NCBI GenBank assembly: GCA_944358305.1
Contig: CALVQK010000001.1
Span: 99,103 to 163,102 of the forward strand
Direction: 5' to 3'
DNA from: an uncultured Bacilli bacterium
GTDB taxonomy: Bacteria; Bacillota_I; Bacilli_A; RF39; UBA660
Length of the DNA: 64,000 bases
Position numbers and translations under genes: made by a program. Below are positions 8,179-16,272 of the stretch, piece after piece. Position 1 is the stretch's first letter, and every line of letters starts with the position of its first letter. The notes under the pieces were generated by a model, which made no database searches, had not been told where the DNA came from, and saw nothing but the letters and a program-made list of their open reading frames with translations.

Positions 8179-9112
8179 TAGTCGTTCCTTTTACTTTAAA
8201 ATCTTTATAAAACTTAAGCTGTCTTACTAATCTAAATAAAGCTTCATCTTTGCCTTTCGCTTCAAGCATTATATCTATATCTGTATTAAGAGGCTTTAAT
8301 AGTTTTAGAAATTTTATAAAAGAATTATAATTCAAATAAGTACTATGATTTCTCTTTTGTTTAGTATTTAAGGAGTTAGAAAAATGCATTTTAGGATTTA
8401 GATTAGTGTTTTCCCAAGTCTTTATAATTCTTGGTAATAATTTATTTATATTTTCATCTTTTTCATGATTACAAATAAAGTGATGATAATCTAAAACCAT
8501 AGGTATATTTAGTTCTTCACATAGTGTTAAAGTATCAGTAACAGTATAAGTCTTGTCATCATTTTCTAATATTATTAATTTCTTTAACTCTTTAGGTAAC
8601 CTATTAAAATTATCTTTAAATCTTTTTAAAGCTTCTTCTTTAGTTGGCCTAGCACTGCCAATATGTAAGACACACTTACCATTAATACCTAAGAGTTTAA
8701 ATATTTCTAAATGAAATTTTAATATATTAATACTATTATTAGTAACATCATTCTTTTCACTACTTAAAAGACAAAATTCGTCAGGATGTATATCTATTCT
8801 AATGTTATATTTATTAATGGCTTCCTTTAGTTTATTAAATTCATCCTTAAATACATTCTTATAATCAATATCAACCAAAGGATGAGTAATTAAAGGAAAC
8901 ATAGTATGAGTCATGCGATAAAATTTAATTTTATTATCATTATTATATTTTAATACTTTAAGAAAGTTATTAAAATTTGCTCTTATTCTACGTATTAATA
9001 TTTCCATACCAAGAGAATCTTTGTATTTAGAGTATTCTTTAAAAGTCAAAGTATGAGAATAAATATCTAAAATAGTAACAGGATTACCAACATAACCTAA
9101 ATTTATTTGCAT
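8168..9112 (-). CDS. uvsE: UV damage endonuclease UvsE/UVDE
   Basis: The 314-residue protein is a TIM-barrel UV damage endonuclease, which nicks DNA 5' of pyrimidine dimers and some other lesions. It shows the family landmarks in order: L-G-Y-V near the start, Y-R-M-T-H near residue 68, D-I-H-P-D-E-F near 105, V-L-H-I-G-S near 145, E-N-D-D near 177, D-Y-H-H near 209, and a late E-A-K-G-K-D. These His, Asp and Glu residues form the metal site. It is a single gene on the minus strand, converging on the kinase gene. Confidence 0.88.
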   Translation of the reverse strand: MQINLGYVGNPVTILDIYSHTLTFKEYSKYKDSLGMEILIRRIRANFNNFLKVLKYNNDNKIKFYRMTHTMFPLITHPLVDIDYKNVFKDEFNKLKEAINKYNIRIDIHPDEFCLLSSEKNDVTNNSINILKFHLEIFKLLGINGKCVLHIGSARPTKEEALKRFKDNFNRLPKELKKLIILENDDKTYTVTDTLTLCEELNIPMVLDYHHFICNHEKDENINKLLPRIIKTWENTNLNPKMHFSNSLNTKQKRNHSTYLNYNSFIKFLKLLKPLNTDIDIMLEAKGKDEALFRLVRQLKFYKDFKVKGTTIIL

Positions 9113-9193
9113 AAAGCTTCACCATTATTATGATTTATGGTTTTATTCCTTTTTATACTTATCTTTTAATAACATTTCCTACTTAAAAATATC

Positions 9194-9222
9194 TTTACAA
9201 TTTTAATACCTTATACTATAAT
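9194..9222 (+). promoter_or_regulatory. Promoter for the gene at 9250
   Basis: TTTACA (9194-9199) and TATAAT (9217-9222) are 17 bp apart, a near-consensus housekeeping promoter about 28 bp before the start codon at 9250. Confidence 0.65.
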
Positions 9223-9249
9223 AAGCGGTAAATGGAGGAGAATCTATTT

Positions 9250-10290
9250 ATGGACAAAGACAAAGTCGATAAACTTAAAGATTATTATAAAGATGGTTTA
9301 ACTATTATAGGTTTAAACGATTTAGAAGTAGCATCTAAAGCTGGTTCTTTTTTTAAGAAAGATTTACTAGATTATTTAGTAAATATTCTAGCAGGTGATG
9401 AAGTAGATCCTCTTGTTATTAATGCTTTTTCACCTATAATAAATAAGACAGAACATATTAATTGTTTATTAAAAAGCAATGTAAGTATAGAAGAACTTAA
9501 ATTAGCTAGAGTCTATAGTATAGTACTATATTTAGAAGAACTTTGTAAAAAACATCATCTTCCTAAATCTTTAGGAAAAATAGGTTACTTATCTAAGTTG
9601 CGTAATCTTGTGAATGCCGATGATGATAAAACTCGCATAGTATCTGTTTTAGAAGAAGCGAAAGAACCTATAATAATTTATTCTAGTGGTTATAGTAATT
9701 TAAAAAGAGAAATAGCTTTTGATGGTGTAAATGATCCAAAAGATTATGCTTATACTTTAAAAAGAGTAAATAGTAAGAAAATATTAAATGGGATAATCAC
9801 GGGAGTTGAAAAAAACTTCTATAGTATCTTATCTATCAATGATAAAAGTGATATTTATGTTTTAAGTGCTCCTATTCCAGATACTATAAAAGAAGTTAAA
9901 AATCTAGTTATATCATTTAATGAAGCCATTTATAATTTATGTAGAGAATATAGTTTAACTTATATTGATAGAGCCTCTACTGATAATACGATGGTTTCTT
10001 TAACTAGCCAAATAGCAGATGCTATTTATGATAATAAATTTGTTAACCCAAAAGTTCAAACTAAAGAGTATAGTGATTATAGTTACAATTCCAAAGGAGC
10101 TTTAGGAATGATGGATAAAACTTTATATAGCTGGCGTACCTCTCAAAGAGAAGCTATAGGAAAAGAAGGATATGAACAGGAACACATTTTAGAAGTCGCT
10201 AAATCCTATAAAAATGAATATGATGTCTTTGATAAGGTTCATAAAGTTTTAACTAAAAGAGATAAAAAATATAGTCCTAGAATAGTATAA
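9250..10290 (+). CDS. Uncharacterised protein, possibly SGNH-hydrolase-like
   Basis: The product has 346 residues. The ATG at 9250 is preferred because GGAGGAG lies 9 bases upstream; the ATG at 9232 sits inside that ribosome site. There is no signal peptide or membrane segment. The middle part has a strand plus P-I-I-I-Y-S-S-G-Y-S-N-L (about 138-149), then I-L-S-I-N-D-K-S-D and late N-L-V-I-S-F-N-E-A-I-Y segments. This order weakly recalls SGNH/GDSL esterases, but a clear catalytic Asp-x-x-His is not evident. It is transcribed alone from its own promoter. I would treat the function as unknown. Confidence 0.55.
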   Translation: MDKDKVDKLKDYYKDGLTIIGLNDLEVASKAGSFFKKDLLDYLVNILAGDEVDPLVINAFSPIINKTEHINCLLKSNVSIEELKLARVYSIVLYLEELCKKHHLPKSLGKIGYLSKLRNLVNADDDKTRIVSVLEEAKEPIIIYSSGYSNLKREIAFDGVNDPKDYAYTLKRVNSKKILNGIITGVEKNFYSILSINDKSDIYVLSAPIPDTIKEVKNLVISFNEAIYNLCREYSLTYIDRASTDNTMVSLTSQIADAIYDNKFVNPKVQTKEYSDYSYNSKGALGMMDKTLYSWRTSQREAIGKEGYEQEHILEVAKSYKNEYDVFDKVHKVLTKRDKKYSPRIV

Positions 10291-10315
10291 TAATCAATTA
10301 TGCCAAAACAAACTA

Positions 10316-10344
10316 TTTACAACTCTTAATTTATTTGTTATATT
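10316..10344 (+). promoter_or_regulatory. Promoter of the helD-gre operon
   Basis: TTTACA (10316-10321) and TATATT (10339-10344) are 17 bp apart. A transcript from here would have a leader of about 105 nt before helD. Confidence 0.55.
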
Positions 10345-10357
10345 CTTATTGACGTTT

Positions 10358-10418
10358 ATGCTTAAAACCTATTTTTTAACACGAACTACATATTAACTTA
10401 TGTAGGTTTTCTTAGTTT
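10358..10418 (+). promoter_or_regulatory. Attenuator-like leader upstream of helD
   Basis: A 12-codon ORF (ATG 10358 to TAA at 10394-10396) runs into a hairpin, CTACATA (10386-10392) with TATGTAG (10399-10405), followed by GTTTTCTTAGTTTT. AAAACCTA (10364-10371) could instead pair with TAGGTTTT (10403-10410), so two exclusive folds are possible. The tiny ORF has no evident Shine-Dalgarno sequence, which weakens the idea of translation-controlled attenuation. Confidence 0.4.
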
Positions 10419-10456
10419 TCCAAAGAGCTTTACTAATAAGTAAAGGAGGGTATAGT

Positions 10457-12457
10457 ATGTCTATTAGTAAAGAAGAAATCATAAAAGAAAAGAAAAAGTT
10501 ACATGACGTTTTAACAAAATTAGATGAGGAAATAAGTAAAACTAGCAATGACTTATTTTTAAAGGAAGAAGAACTTGTTAATTTTAGAAAACTTAACTAT
10601 CAAGATAAATCATCTTTTGATAAAGCTGAATTTAATCAAGTCATGAGTGCTGATGAATTAGAGGCTTTAAGAGTATTAAATAAAAGAAAATATTATAAGT
10701 CTTTAATTAATATTAAAGATAAGCCATATTTCGCTTCTTTTCTCTATAAAGATAATGATGGTAATACTTATGATATTTATATGGCTTTAACTTATTTAAA
10801 GGATGATAACTTTGATAATATTTTATATGATTGGCGTAGTCCCATTTGCAGTATATTTTATGATTATGAAGTAGGACCTTGTAAATATAAAGTAGATGAT
10901 TATTTGAATGTTGGTAATCTTCTAAAGAAAAGACAATATATAATTGAAAATAGAAATCTCATTAATGTTTTTGATAATTCTCTAAATATTGATGATGAAC
11001 TATTACAAAAAGTAATCGCTACAACTGATAATGACAAGATGAAAAATATTGTTAATACCATCCAAGCTGAACAAAATAAAATAATTCGTAATTTAGACGA
11101 TCATAATTTAATTGTACAAGGTATCGCTGGAAGCGGTAAAACATCAGTTGCCTTACATCGTATTGCTTTTCTTTTATATCGCATCAAAAACTTAAGCTCT
11201 AATAATGTTTTAATTTTTTCACCTAATAAGATTTTTTCCGAGTATATCTCTAATGTCTTACCAGAATTAGGAGAAGCGAACACCCTAGAGACAACTTTCA
11301 GCGATTATTTAAGTTATTTCTTAAAAGAATATAAAAATATTGAAAGTTTTCCATCTTTTATTAGTAAATATTATAAAGGTGATAAAAGTAATGTAGATAT
11401 TATTAAATATAAACAAAGTAAAGAGATTATTAAAGACTTAGATAATTATATTAGTGCCTTTATAAAGAAATTTAAAGTTGTTAATGATATAGAACTAGAT
11501 AAGATAAATGAAGTTACTAAGGATGAATTAAACTACTTACTTAAAGATAAATATAGTAGATTTCCTTTGGTAGAAAGAATTGAAGAAGCAGCTAAGTATT
11601 TATCATTAAAATATTATGGTACTCCTGGTAAGAGAAAAGCACCTATTAGAAAACTGATTAAAGATAATATTAATGCTTCTTTAAATATTAAAGATATTTA
11701 TAAAGATTTCTTTAAAAGTCCTTACGCTAAATATAAATTAGAGATAAAAAATACTAAAGTAATAGATTATGATGATGCTTTACTAGTATCCTATTTAAAA
11801 GGCAAGTTATTTGGTTTTCCCTATAATAACTATATTAAGCAAGTAGTAATAGATGAAGCCCAAGATTATAATTATTTACAATATGTGATTATTAAAGAGA
11901 TGTTTAAAAAAGCAGACTTTACAATATTAGGAGATGTTAATCAGAATATTAATCCTTATTATAAATATGCTTCTTTAAAAGAGTTAAAAGAGATATTTAA
12001 TGACAGTAATTATTTAGAGCTATTAAAGACTTATAGATCTACTAAAGAAATAATAGAATATACTAATAAGATACTGAATTTAGATTATGTTAATGCCATT
12101 AAGAAGAGTAATAATAAAGATGTTATAATTAGAAAGCCTAAAGATATAAAAGAATCATTACTTACTGATATAAAAAATCTAACTAATACATATAAGTCTC
12201 TTTCTATCATTACTAAAGAAGATAGAGAAGCAGAAGTTATTTTTGAGTTATTAAAAGATGATTTAAGTATTAGTTTACTAACCGAAGAGTCTAAATCATT
12301 TATTAAAGATTTAGTAGTAGTTCCAAGTTATATTGCTAAAGGGTTAGAGTTTGATAGTGTCATTATAATAGATAGTGATGAGACCTTTAAGAAAAATAAA
12401 TATCTTTACTATGTTGCTTGTACAAGAGCAAGAGAGGAACTTATCATTTATGAGTAA
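10457..12457 (+). CDS. helD: HelD-like UvrD-family RNA polymerase-recycling helicase
   Basis: The 666-residue protein is an SF1 ATPase of the HelD type. The N-terminus (1-70) is a coiled coil, and the family segment D-W-R-S-P-I-C-S-I-F-Y lies near residues 128-138. Walker A is G-I-A-G-S-G-K-T-S (about 222-230), Walker B is V-I-D-E-A-Q-D-Y near 470, and G-D-V-N-Q-N-I follows. A late Y-V-A-C-T-R-A-R-E-E motif closes the second ATPase domain. HelD removes stalled or dormant RNA polymerase from DNA using ATP. It is shorter than the roughly 770-residue B. subtilis protein. It overlaps the gre-like gene by 8 bp, so both RNA-polymerase-targeting factors are co-translated. Confidence 0.85.
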   Translation: MSISKEEIIKEKKKLHDVLTKLDEEISKTSNDLFLKEEELVNFRKLNYQDKSSFDKAEFNQVMSADELEALRVLNKRKYYKSLINIKDKPYFASFLYKDNDGNTYDIYMALTYLKDDNFDNILYDWRSPICSIFYDYEVGPCKYKVDDYLNVGNLLKKRQYIIENRNLINVFDNSLNIDDELLQKVIATTDNDKMKNIVNTIQAEQNKIIRNLDDHNLIVQGIAGSGKTSVALHRIAFLLYRIKNLSSNNVLIFSPNKIFSEYISNVLPELGEANTLETTFSDYLSYFLKEYKNIESFPSFISKYYKGDKSNVDIIKYKQSKEIIKDLDNYISAFIKKFKVVNDIELDKINEVTKDELNYLLKDKYSRFPLVERIEEAAKYLSLKYYGTPGKRKAPIRKLIKDNINASLNIKDIYKDFFKSPYAKYKLEIKNTKVIDYDDALLVSYLKGKLFGFPYNNYIKQVVIDEAQDYNYLQYVIIKEMFKKADFTILGDVNQNINPYYKYASLKELKEIFNDSNYLELLKTYRSTKEIIEYTNKILNLDYVNAIKKSNNKDVIIRKPKDIKESLLTDIKNLTNTYKSLSIITKEDREAEVIFELLKDDLSISLLTEESKSFIKDLVVVPSYIAKGLEFDSVIIIDSDETFKKNKYLYYVACTRAREELIIYE

Positions 12458-12929
12458 AATATATTTAGATAAAGTTGGATATGAAAACTATTTAAAAAGT
12501 CTTGAAGATATTAAAAAAGAAATAGATGATAATGCCAAACTAATGAGTTTATATGCAAGTGATGATGCATACGGTGATGGATGGCATGATAACTTTGCTT
12601 ATGAAGAGACTATGCATAAAGAAGCTGAGTTATTTCAAAAGTATAATAAAAAGAAAAGTATGTTAAAGGATATAGTTATTGTAGATAAGGAATCTAATGG
12701 AACAGTTAGTCTTAATATGAAAGTAGAGATATTATTTATAGATGATGATTCGGTTGAAGAATATCTTTTAACTGGCGACATTAATAGTAATATTGATGAT
12801 AATAGTATCACTTTAAATAGCCCACTAGGATCTGCCATTTATGGTAAGAAAGTAGGGGATAAGGTAAGTTATAAAGTGGGGGATAATGTTTATAGTATAG
12901 AGATATTAGGGATAGTTGCTAATGATTAG
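12450..12929 (+). CDS. GreA/GreB-family transcription factor
   Basis: Using ATG 12450, which overlaps the helD stop as ATGAGTAA, the product is 159 residues, the standard GreA length. Residues 1-75 form an antiparallel coiled coil (Y-L-K-S-L-E-D-I-K-K-E near the start). Residues 85-159 form the FKBP-like C-terminal domain, with S-P-L-G-S-A-I-Y-G-K-K-V-G-D matching the Gre signature S-P-(I/L)-(A/G)-x-A-(L/I)-x-G-x-x-x-G-D. Gre factors enter the RNA polymerase secondary channel and trigger RNA cleavage. The coiled-coil tip carries D-D-A-Y-G-D-G-W-H-D-N, rich in acidic residues as needed. A full-length greA may exist elsewhere; this could be a specialised paralogue. Confidence 0.8.
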   Translation: MSKIYLDKVGYENYLKSLEDIKKEIDDNAKLMSLYASDDAYGDGWHDNFAYEETMHKEAELFQKYNKKKSMLKDIVIVDKESNGTVSLNMKVEILFIDDDSVEEYLLTGDINSNIDDNSITLNSPLGSAIYGKKVGDKVSYKVGDNVYSIEILGIVAND

Positions 12930-12967
12930 TGGAAAATATTGGTAGTCGCATAATTTTAAAATTATTG

Positions 12968-13077
12968 TATAATATAAGTAAGTGAGAGATAATCTCATAA
13001 AAAGGACACTCTACTTGAGTGCTTGCCTTTATTTGTTAGGTTACAGCACTATCCTAAAACGGATGGTGCTATTTTTA
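12968..13077 (+). ncRNA. Candidate antitoxin RNA of a type I toxin-antitoxin locus
   Basis: A TATAAT box (12968-12973) would start an RNA near 12980. It ends at a strong intrinsic terminator: AGCACTATCC (13045-13054) pairs with GGATGGTGCT (13061-13070), followed by ATTTTT. The roughly 95-nt RNA has two small hairpins first (GAGAT/ATCTC and CACTC/GAGTG). It is complementary to the 3' part of the toxin mRNA on the other strand, the arrangement of txpA/ratA and bsrG/SR4. The -35 region is poor (GTCGCA). The RNA is inferred, not recognised from a family. Confidence 0.5.
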
Positions 13078-13153
13078 TAAGTTCAGTTACTATAAGTAAA
13101 AGAAAATATATTATTCCTATAAGAAAAAGAATAAAAAAATCTTTTTTACTCAT
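13049..13153 (-). CDS. Candidate type I toxin: 34-residue hydrophobic peptide
   Basis: The minus-strand ORF begins M-S-K-K-D-F-F, continues as one uninterrupted hydrophobic helix of about 16 residues (I-L-F-L-I-G-I-I-Y-F-L-L-L-I-V), and ends T-E-L-I-K-I-A-P-S-V-L-G. That is the size and plan of the membrane-acting holin-like/TxpA-type toxins. Its stop codon lies inside the hairpin that terminates the opposite RNA. Minus-strand transcription would end at 12996-13027, where GAGTG/CACTC forms a stem followed by a T-run. No good Shine-Dalgarno sequence is seen (GTGGAC only), and the minus promoter is unclear (TATATT-like boxes near 13225-13235). The remaining sequence from 13154 to 13369 shows nothing else clear. 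Confidence 0.5.
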   Translation of the reverse strand: MSKKDFFILFLIGIIYFLLLIVTELIKIAPSVLG

Positions 13154-13369
13154 AGGAGTCCACTGTTTAATTTACTTTACTGAAAAAGAAAATGGCAAGG
13201 CACAGTTTAAATGTTCAAGTGTCAATATATATACTAGCAAATATTTGTTCTAATTGGATGCGGTAATTATTTCCAATTTATTTTGGATTTATTGTTAAAA
13301 AATAAATGTTTATTTATTAGGTTATATGCTAAAATATAATTAATACAATTAAAAGGAGAGTGATAATAA

Positions 13370-13771
13370 ATGAAAGAAGTATATGATTTTTTAGTAAAAA
13401 CAGAAGTTAATTATTTAAGTACTATTGATGGTGATAAACCTAGTTGTAGACCTTTTGGAGCACCGGTTATATACGATGATAAGATTTATATTTTGACTAG
13501 CAAACATAAAAATGTTTCTAAACAAATAGAAAAAAACAACAATGCTTGTATCGTTGCTTACGATGGAGATAACTGGCTTAGGATAAACTGTAAATTAATA
13601 GATGATAGTAGTAATACAAATGTTAAGGCTAAATTCTTAGAAGAATTTGATGATTTAGAGGAAGCAGGTTACAGCTTAGATAATCCTGATATGCAAGTTT
13701 TGTATATGAGTGATGTAGAAGCAATACTTTATGATGAGGATGGCAAAGAGTTAGAGGAATATTGTTTTTAA
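13370..13771 (+). CDS. Pyridoxamine 5'-phosphate oxidase-family flavoprotein
   Basis: The 133-residue protein is a small split-barrel FMN/F420-binding type protein. The N-terminal L-S-T-I-D-G-D-K-P-S-C-R-P-F segment (about 16-29) followed by I-Y-I-L-T-S-K-H-K-N-V-S-K-Q is typical of the family. Relatives bind FMN or haem and are often stress proteins. The ribosome site AAAGGAG precedes the ATG and TATAAT lies at 13335-13340. It is followed closely by the radical SAM gene, so the two may be co-transcribed; no specific joint reaction can be named. Confidence 0.8.
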   Translation: MKEVYDFLVKTEVNYLSTIDGDKPSCRPFGAPVIYDDKIYILTSKHKNVSKQIEKNNNACIVAYDGDNWLRINCKLIDDSSNTNVKAKFLEEFDDLEEAGYSLDNPDMQVLYMSDVEAILYDEDGKELEEYCF

Positions 13772-13818
13772 ATAATTTATATGATATAATACAGGCAAAT
13801 TTACAAGGGGGATTTAAT

Positions 13819-14814
13819 ATGAATCATCTTAATTCTGTAGCACTGCATATTACTAATATATGTTCTCATAATTGTCCTATGTGTTATGCTACTAATCAAA
13901 CACAAATAAAAAGAGAAAGTGATCTTGACACTTTAAAGAAAATTGCAATAGAGTTAAAAAAAACAAATGTTGAGGAAATTAATTTAGTAGGAGGAGATCC
14001 GTGTGAGTATTCGCATATAGAAGAATTACTAAAATATTTAAATAGTTTAGGATTTTCTCTTCCAATTCTTTCAAATACTCATAATTATAAGAACTCTAGT
14101 ATTGAAAGAGTTACATCTTATGTTAGCTCACTTGAAGGAACAATTCATGGAGAAAGTGCTAAAATTCATGATGCTTTCTGTGGCATGGAAGGAGCTTATG
14201 ATAATCTAGTTAGTAATTTAAAATTATATAATAGTATAAAAGATAAAAATCAAAATATTGGTATAGTTTTGAATGTAATGAAACATAACTATAATCATTT
14301 ATATGATAGTATTTATAGTTTGAAAGAACAAAATTTAGATATAGATTATGTTTTAGTTCAGAGAATTGGTACATATGGTAGAGCAGAGGGAAAAGATAAT
14401 TATAAAATGGCTTTAAATCAAATCATTTCTGCTTTTTATGATATTGATAGAATTAACAAAGAACTAAATATAGAAACAAGAATGGTTGATGCTTTTCCAT
14501 ATTGTTTGATTCCAGAAGAATATCATCAATATTTAGATAGATGTGATTGGGGATTTGGAACTGCTGCTATTGATATGGATGGTAATTTATCAAGATGTGC
14601 TGTATGTTTTAAACCACTTGGTAATGTTTTAACAGAAAATATCGCCGACTTATGGGAGAATAGTGAGGAATTAAAAAAATTTCGCAGTAAAGAATATTTA
14701 ACTGATATATGTAAAAAATGTGATGTTTTAGATAAATGTGGTGGTGGTTGTGCTATTAGTTGTGGTACTGCCAAGCTAGAAACAGATCAATTAGTTAAAA
14801 GTTTAAAATTATAA
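13819..14814 (+). CDS. Radical SAM protein with SPASM-type C-terminus
   Basis: ATG 13819 is chosen because AAGGGGG lies 7 bases upstream. The 331-residue protein has the radical SAM cluster motif C-S-H-N-C-P-M-C at residues 15-22 (CX3CX2C) and a G-G-D-P motif near 62. The C-terminus carries a Cys-rich set (C-D-W-G-F-G, R-C-A-V-C, C-K-K-C-D-V-L-D-K-C-G-G-G-C) that fits a SPASM domain holding extra 4Fe-4S clusters. SPASM proteins usually modify peptides or proteins, or activate sulfatases. No obvious precursor peptide lies beside it. The gene is followed by a terminator at 14813-14842. Confidence 0.85.
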   Translation: MNHLNSVALHITNICSHNCPMCYATNQTQIKRESDLDTLKKIAIELKKTNVEEINLVGGDPCEYSHIEELLKYLNSLGFSLPILSNTHNYKNSSIERVTSYVSSLEGTIHGESAKIHDAFCGMEGAYDNLVSNLKLYNSIKDKNQNIGIVLNVMKHNYNHLYDSIYSLKEQNLDIDYVLVQRIGTYGRAEGKDNYKMALNQIISAFYDIDRINKELNIETRMVDAFPYCLIPEEYHQYLDRCDWGFGTAAIDMDGNLSRCAVCFKPLGNVLTENIADLWENSEELKKFRSKEYLTDICKKCDVLDKCGGGCAISCGTAKLETDQLVKSLKL

Positions 14815-14842
14815 AGATACTTTAATATAGGTATCTTTTTAA
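14813..14842 (+). terminator. Intrinsic terminator after the radical SAM gene
   Basis: AAAGATAC pairs with GTATCTTT over a 10-base loop and runs into T-rich sequence. The left arm includes part of the stop codon. Confidence 0.7.
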
Positions 14843-14896
14843 TTTTTAGAGCAAAAAAATGTTTTTCCTTAATTATATATATGAGGAGGAACATTT

Positions 14897-15427
14897 ATGA
14901 GCATGAAAAAAGTTGGCTCAATAGAAGTATATGAGCTTGATGAAAATTTAGACAAATATACTAGAAAAGAAAGGGAGGAGTATATAAATGAGCTTTTTAA
15001 ACAAGAGTATCAAGGTAAAGAAATATCCTATCTTCTTAATGGTGAAGAGATAAAGGCTTTGATTAATCAAACGACTAAAAGAAATTTTAGAGCATATCAA
15101 CATTCAGAAAAATATGAAACAAATAAAGCATTTCGTACTAGACAAAATATTGCTTTTAGTGGTGATTATATTGATATGATTTCAAATACTTCTTATAATT
15201 ATTCTAAAGATGAACAAAAAGAATTTCAAAAGAGACATTATAGGGGGAGTAAATGGCATTATTTTAAAAAAAATATCAAATGTAATACTTCTTTTTTCTC
15301 TGTCAATATTGATATTCTTGAAAAAAATAGTAATTATTATATTTATAATACAAAATTAAAAGAAGTGGATGCTCCAGCCTTAAGCCGAAGTATGATACCC
15401 ACTTCTTCTGTTACTAATATATCATAA
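14897..15427 (+). CDS. Orphan protein resembling a domain of phage/ICE polyvalent proteins
   Basis: The 176-residue soluble protein has a strong ribosome site (GAGGAGGAAC). Residues 1-60 are charged and helical. The second half, with Y-I-D-M-I-S-N-T-S-Y, W-H-Y-F-K-K-N-I, F-F-S-V-N-I-D-I-L and Y-Y-I-Y-N-T-K-L-K-E-V, resembles the small beta-alpha nuclease-like domains found at the ends of large polyvalent proteins of phages and conjugative elements. This is recognised by pattern only. No other phage or conjugation gene is nearby, so it may be a relic or an independent small protein. The last 60 bases carry a hairpin described separately. Confidence 0.5.
   Translation: MSMKKVGSIEVYELDENLDKYTRKEREEYINELFKQEYQGKEISYLLNGEEIKALINQTTKRNFRAYQHSEKYETNKAFRTRQNIAFSGDYIDMISNTSYNYSKDEQKEFQKRHYRGSKWHYFKKNIKCNTSFFSVNIDILEKNSNYYIYNTKLKEVDAPALSRSMIPTSSVTNIS
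15361..15409. repeat. Hairpin element A, related to the element at 15464
   Basis: AGAAGTGG (15361-15368) and CCACTTCT (15399-15406) form an 8-bp stem around 30 bases that contain GATGCTCC and GAAGTATGATA. Read on the minus strand it ends in a T-rich stretch. It lies within the 3' end of the preceding gene. Confidence 0.5.
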
Positions 15428-15463
15428 GTACTAAATAATATGCAAGAAAAAATAAAAAAAATA

Positions 15464-15519
15464 AAGAGGCGATGTTCCCGTTACAAAAAGTAACAGAATG
15501 AAATTACCGCCTCTTCTAC
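15464..15519. repeat. Hairpin element B, related to element A; likely minus-strand terminator
   Basis: AAGAGGCG (15464-15471) pairs with CGCCTCTT (15508-15515); inside, GTTAC/GTAAC forms a second stem. GATGTTCC and GAATGAAATTA occupy the same places as GATGCTCC and GAAGTATGATA in element A, and both right arms continue TCT. On the minus strand the stem is followed by a long T-run (opposite 15440-15463). Confidence 0.5.
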
Positions 15520-15606
15520 AAATAATATACATTAATATTAGTTAATAAGCAAGAATTTTAATGCATAAAGTTAATTTTTTTGATATTCTATTATTGGGTG
15601 AAATTT

Positions 15607-16272
15607 ATGGAGAAAATATTAATTGTAGAAGATGATGAAACTTTAAGAGATGAGCTATCTAATTTATTATCTAATTCAGGTTATGAAGTATTAATACTAA
15701 CAGATTTTAAAAACAGTAAAGAAGAGATTATAAAACAAAATCCTGATTTAATTCTTTTAGATATTAATATACCTTATTTAAATGGAGAAGCTCTACTTAA
15801 AAGTCTCCGTGATGATAATAAAAATATACCTGTTATTATGCTAACTAGCAGTAATAAAACTATCGATGAAGTACTATCTATTAGTTATGGTGCAGATGAT
15901 TATATTACTAAGCCATACAATCCTACCATACTCTTACTTAGAATTAATAATATCTTTAAAAGAATGAAAAAGAGTTTTGATTATTTAGAATATAATGATT
16001 TAAAGATTTATCCTAATAAAGGAATTATTGTAAAAGATAATGAAGAAATATATATAACTAAAAACGAAATGTTAATCTTTACCTACCTTTTAAATAATCG
16101 AGGTAGTATTGTAAATCGTGATGATTTAATGAGCTATTTATGGAATAGTGATGAATATATAAATGATAATGCTTTAACTGTTAACATCAGTAGATTAAGA
16201 GCTAAACTTGCTAATATTGGTTATGATAATGTTATTATTACAAGAAAAGGAGAAGGTTATTTATTAAAATGA
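15607..16272 (+). CDS. OmpR-family response regulator, BceR-like (second module)
   Basis: ATG 15607 aligns with the conserved start M-E-K-I-L-I-V-E-D-D; the upstream in-frame TTG at 15580 adds an unusual extension. The 221-residue protein has a receiver (acidic pair at 8-10, phospho-acceptor Asp in L-L-D-I-N-I near 53, T-K-P-Y) and a C-terminal winged helix ending R-K-G-E-G-Y. It overlaps the kinase gene by 4 bp. It is a paralogue of the regulator at 6515, with which it shares about the first twelve residues. Confidence 0.87.
   Translation: MEKILIVEDDETLRDELSNLLSNSGYEVLILTDFKNSKEEIIKQNPDLILLDINIPYLNGEALLKSLRDDNKNIPVIMLTSSNKTIDEVLSISYGADDYITKPYNPTILLLRINNIFKRMKKSFDYLEYNDLKIYPNKGIIVKDNEEIYITKNEMLIFTYLLNNRGSIVNRDDLMSYLWNSDEYINDNALTVNISRLRAKLANIGYDNVIITRKGEGYLLK

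Noticed and set aside
13023..13253. 76-codon plus-strand ORF across the 13-kb intergenic region
   Set aside because: It runs through the terminator of the plus RNA, has no good start or ribosome site, and lies opposite the hydrophobic minus-strand ORF; it looks like a shadow of the toxin-antitoxin locus.
15361..15519. Type III toxin-antitoxin RNA repeats beside the 176-residue protein
   Set aside because: There are only two hairpins, they follow rather than precede the gene, and the protein shows none of the ToxN/AbiQ features I know.
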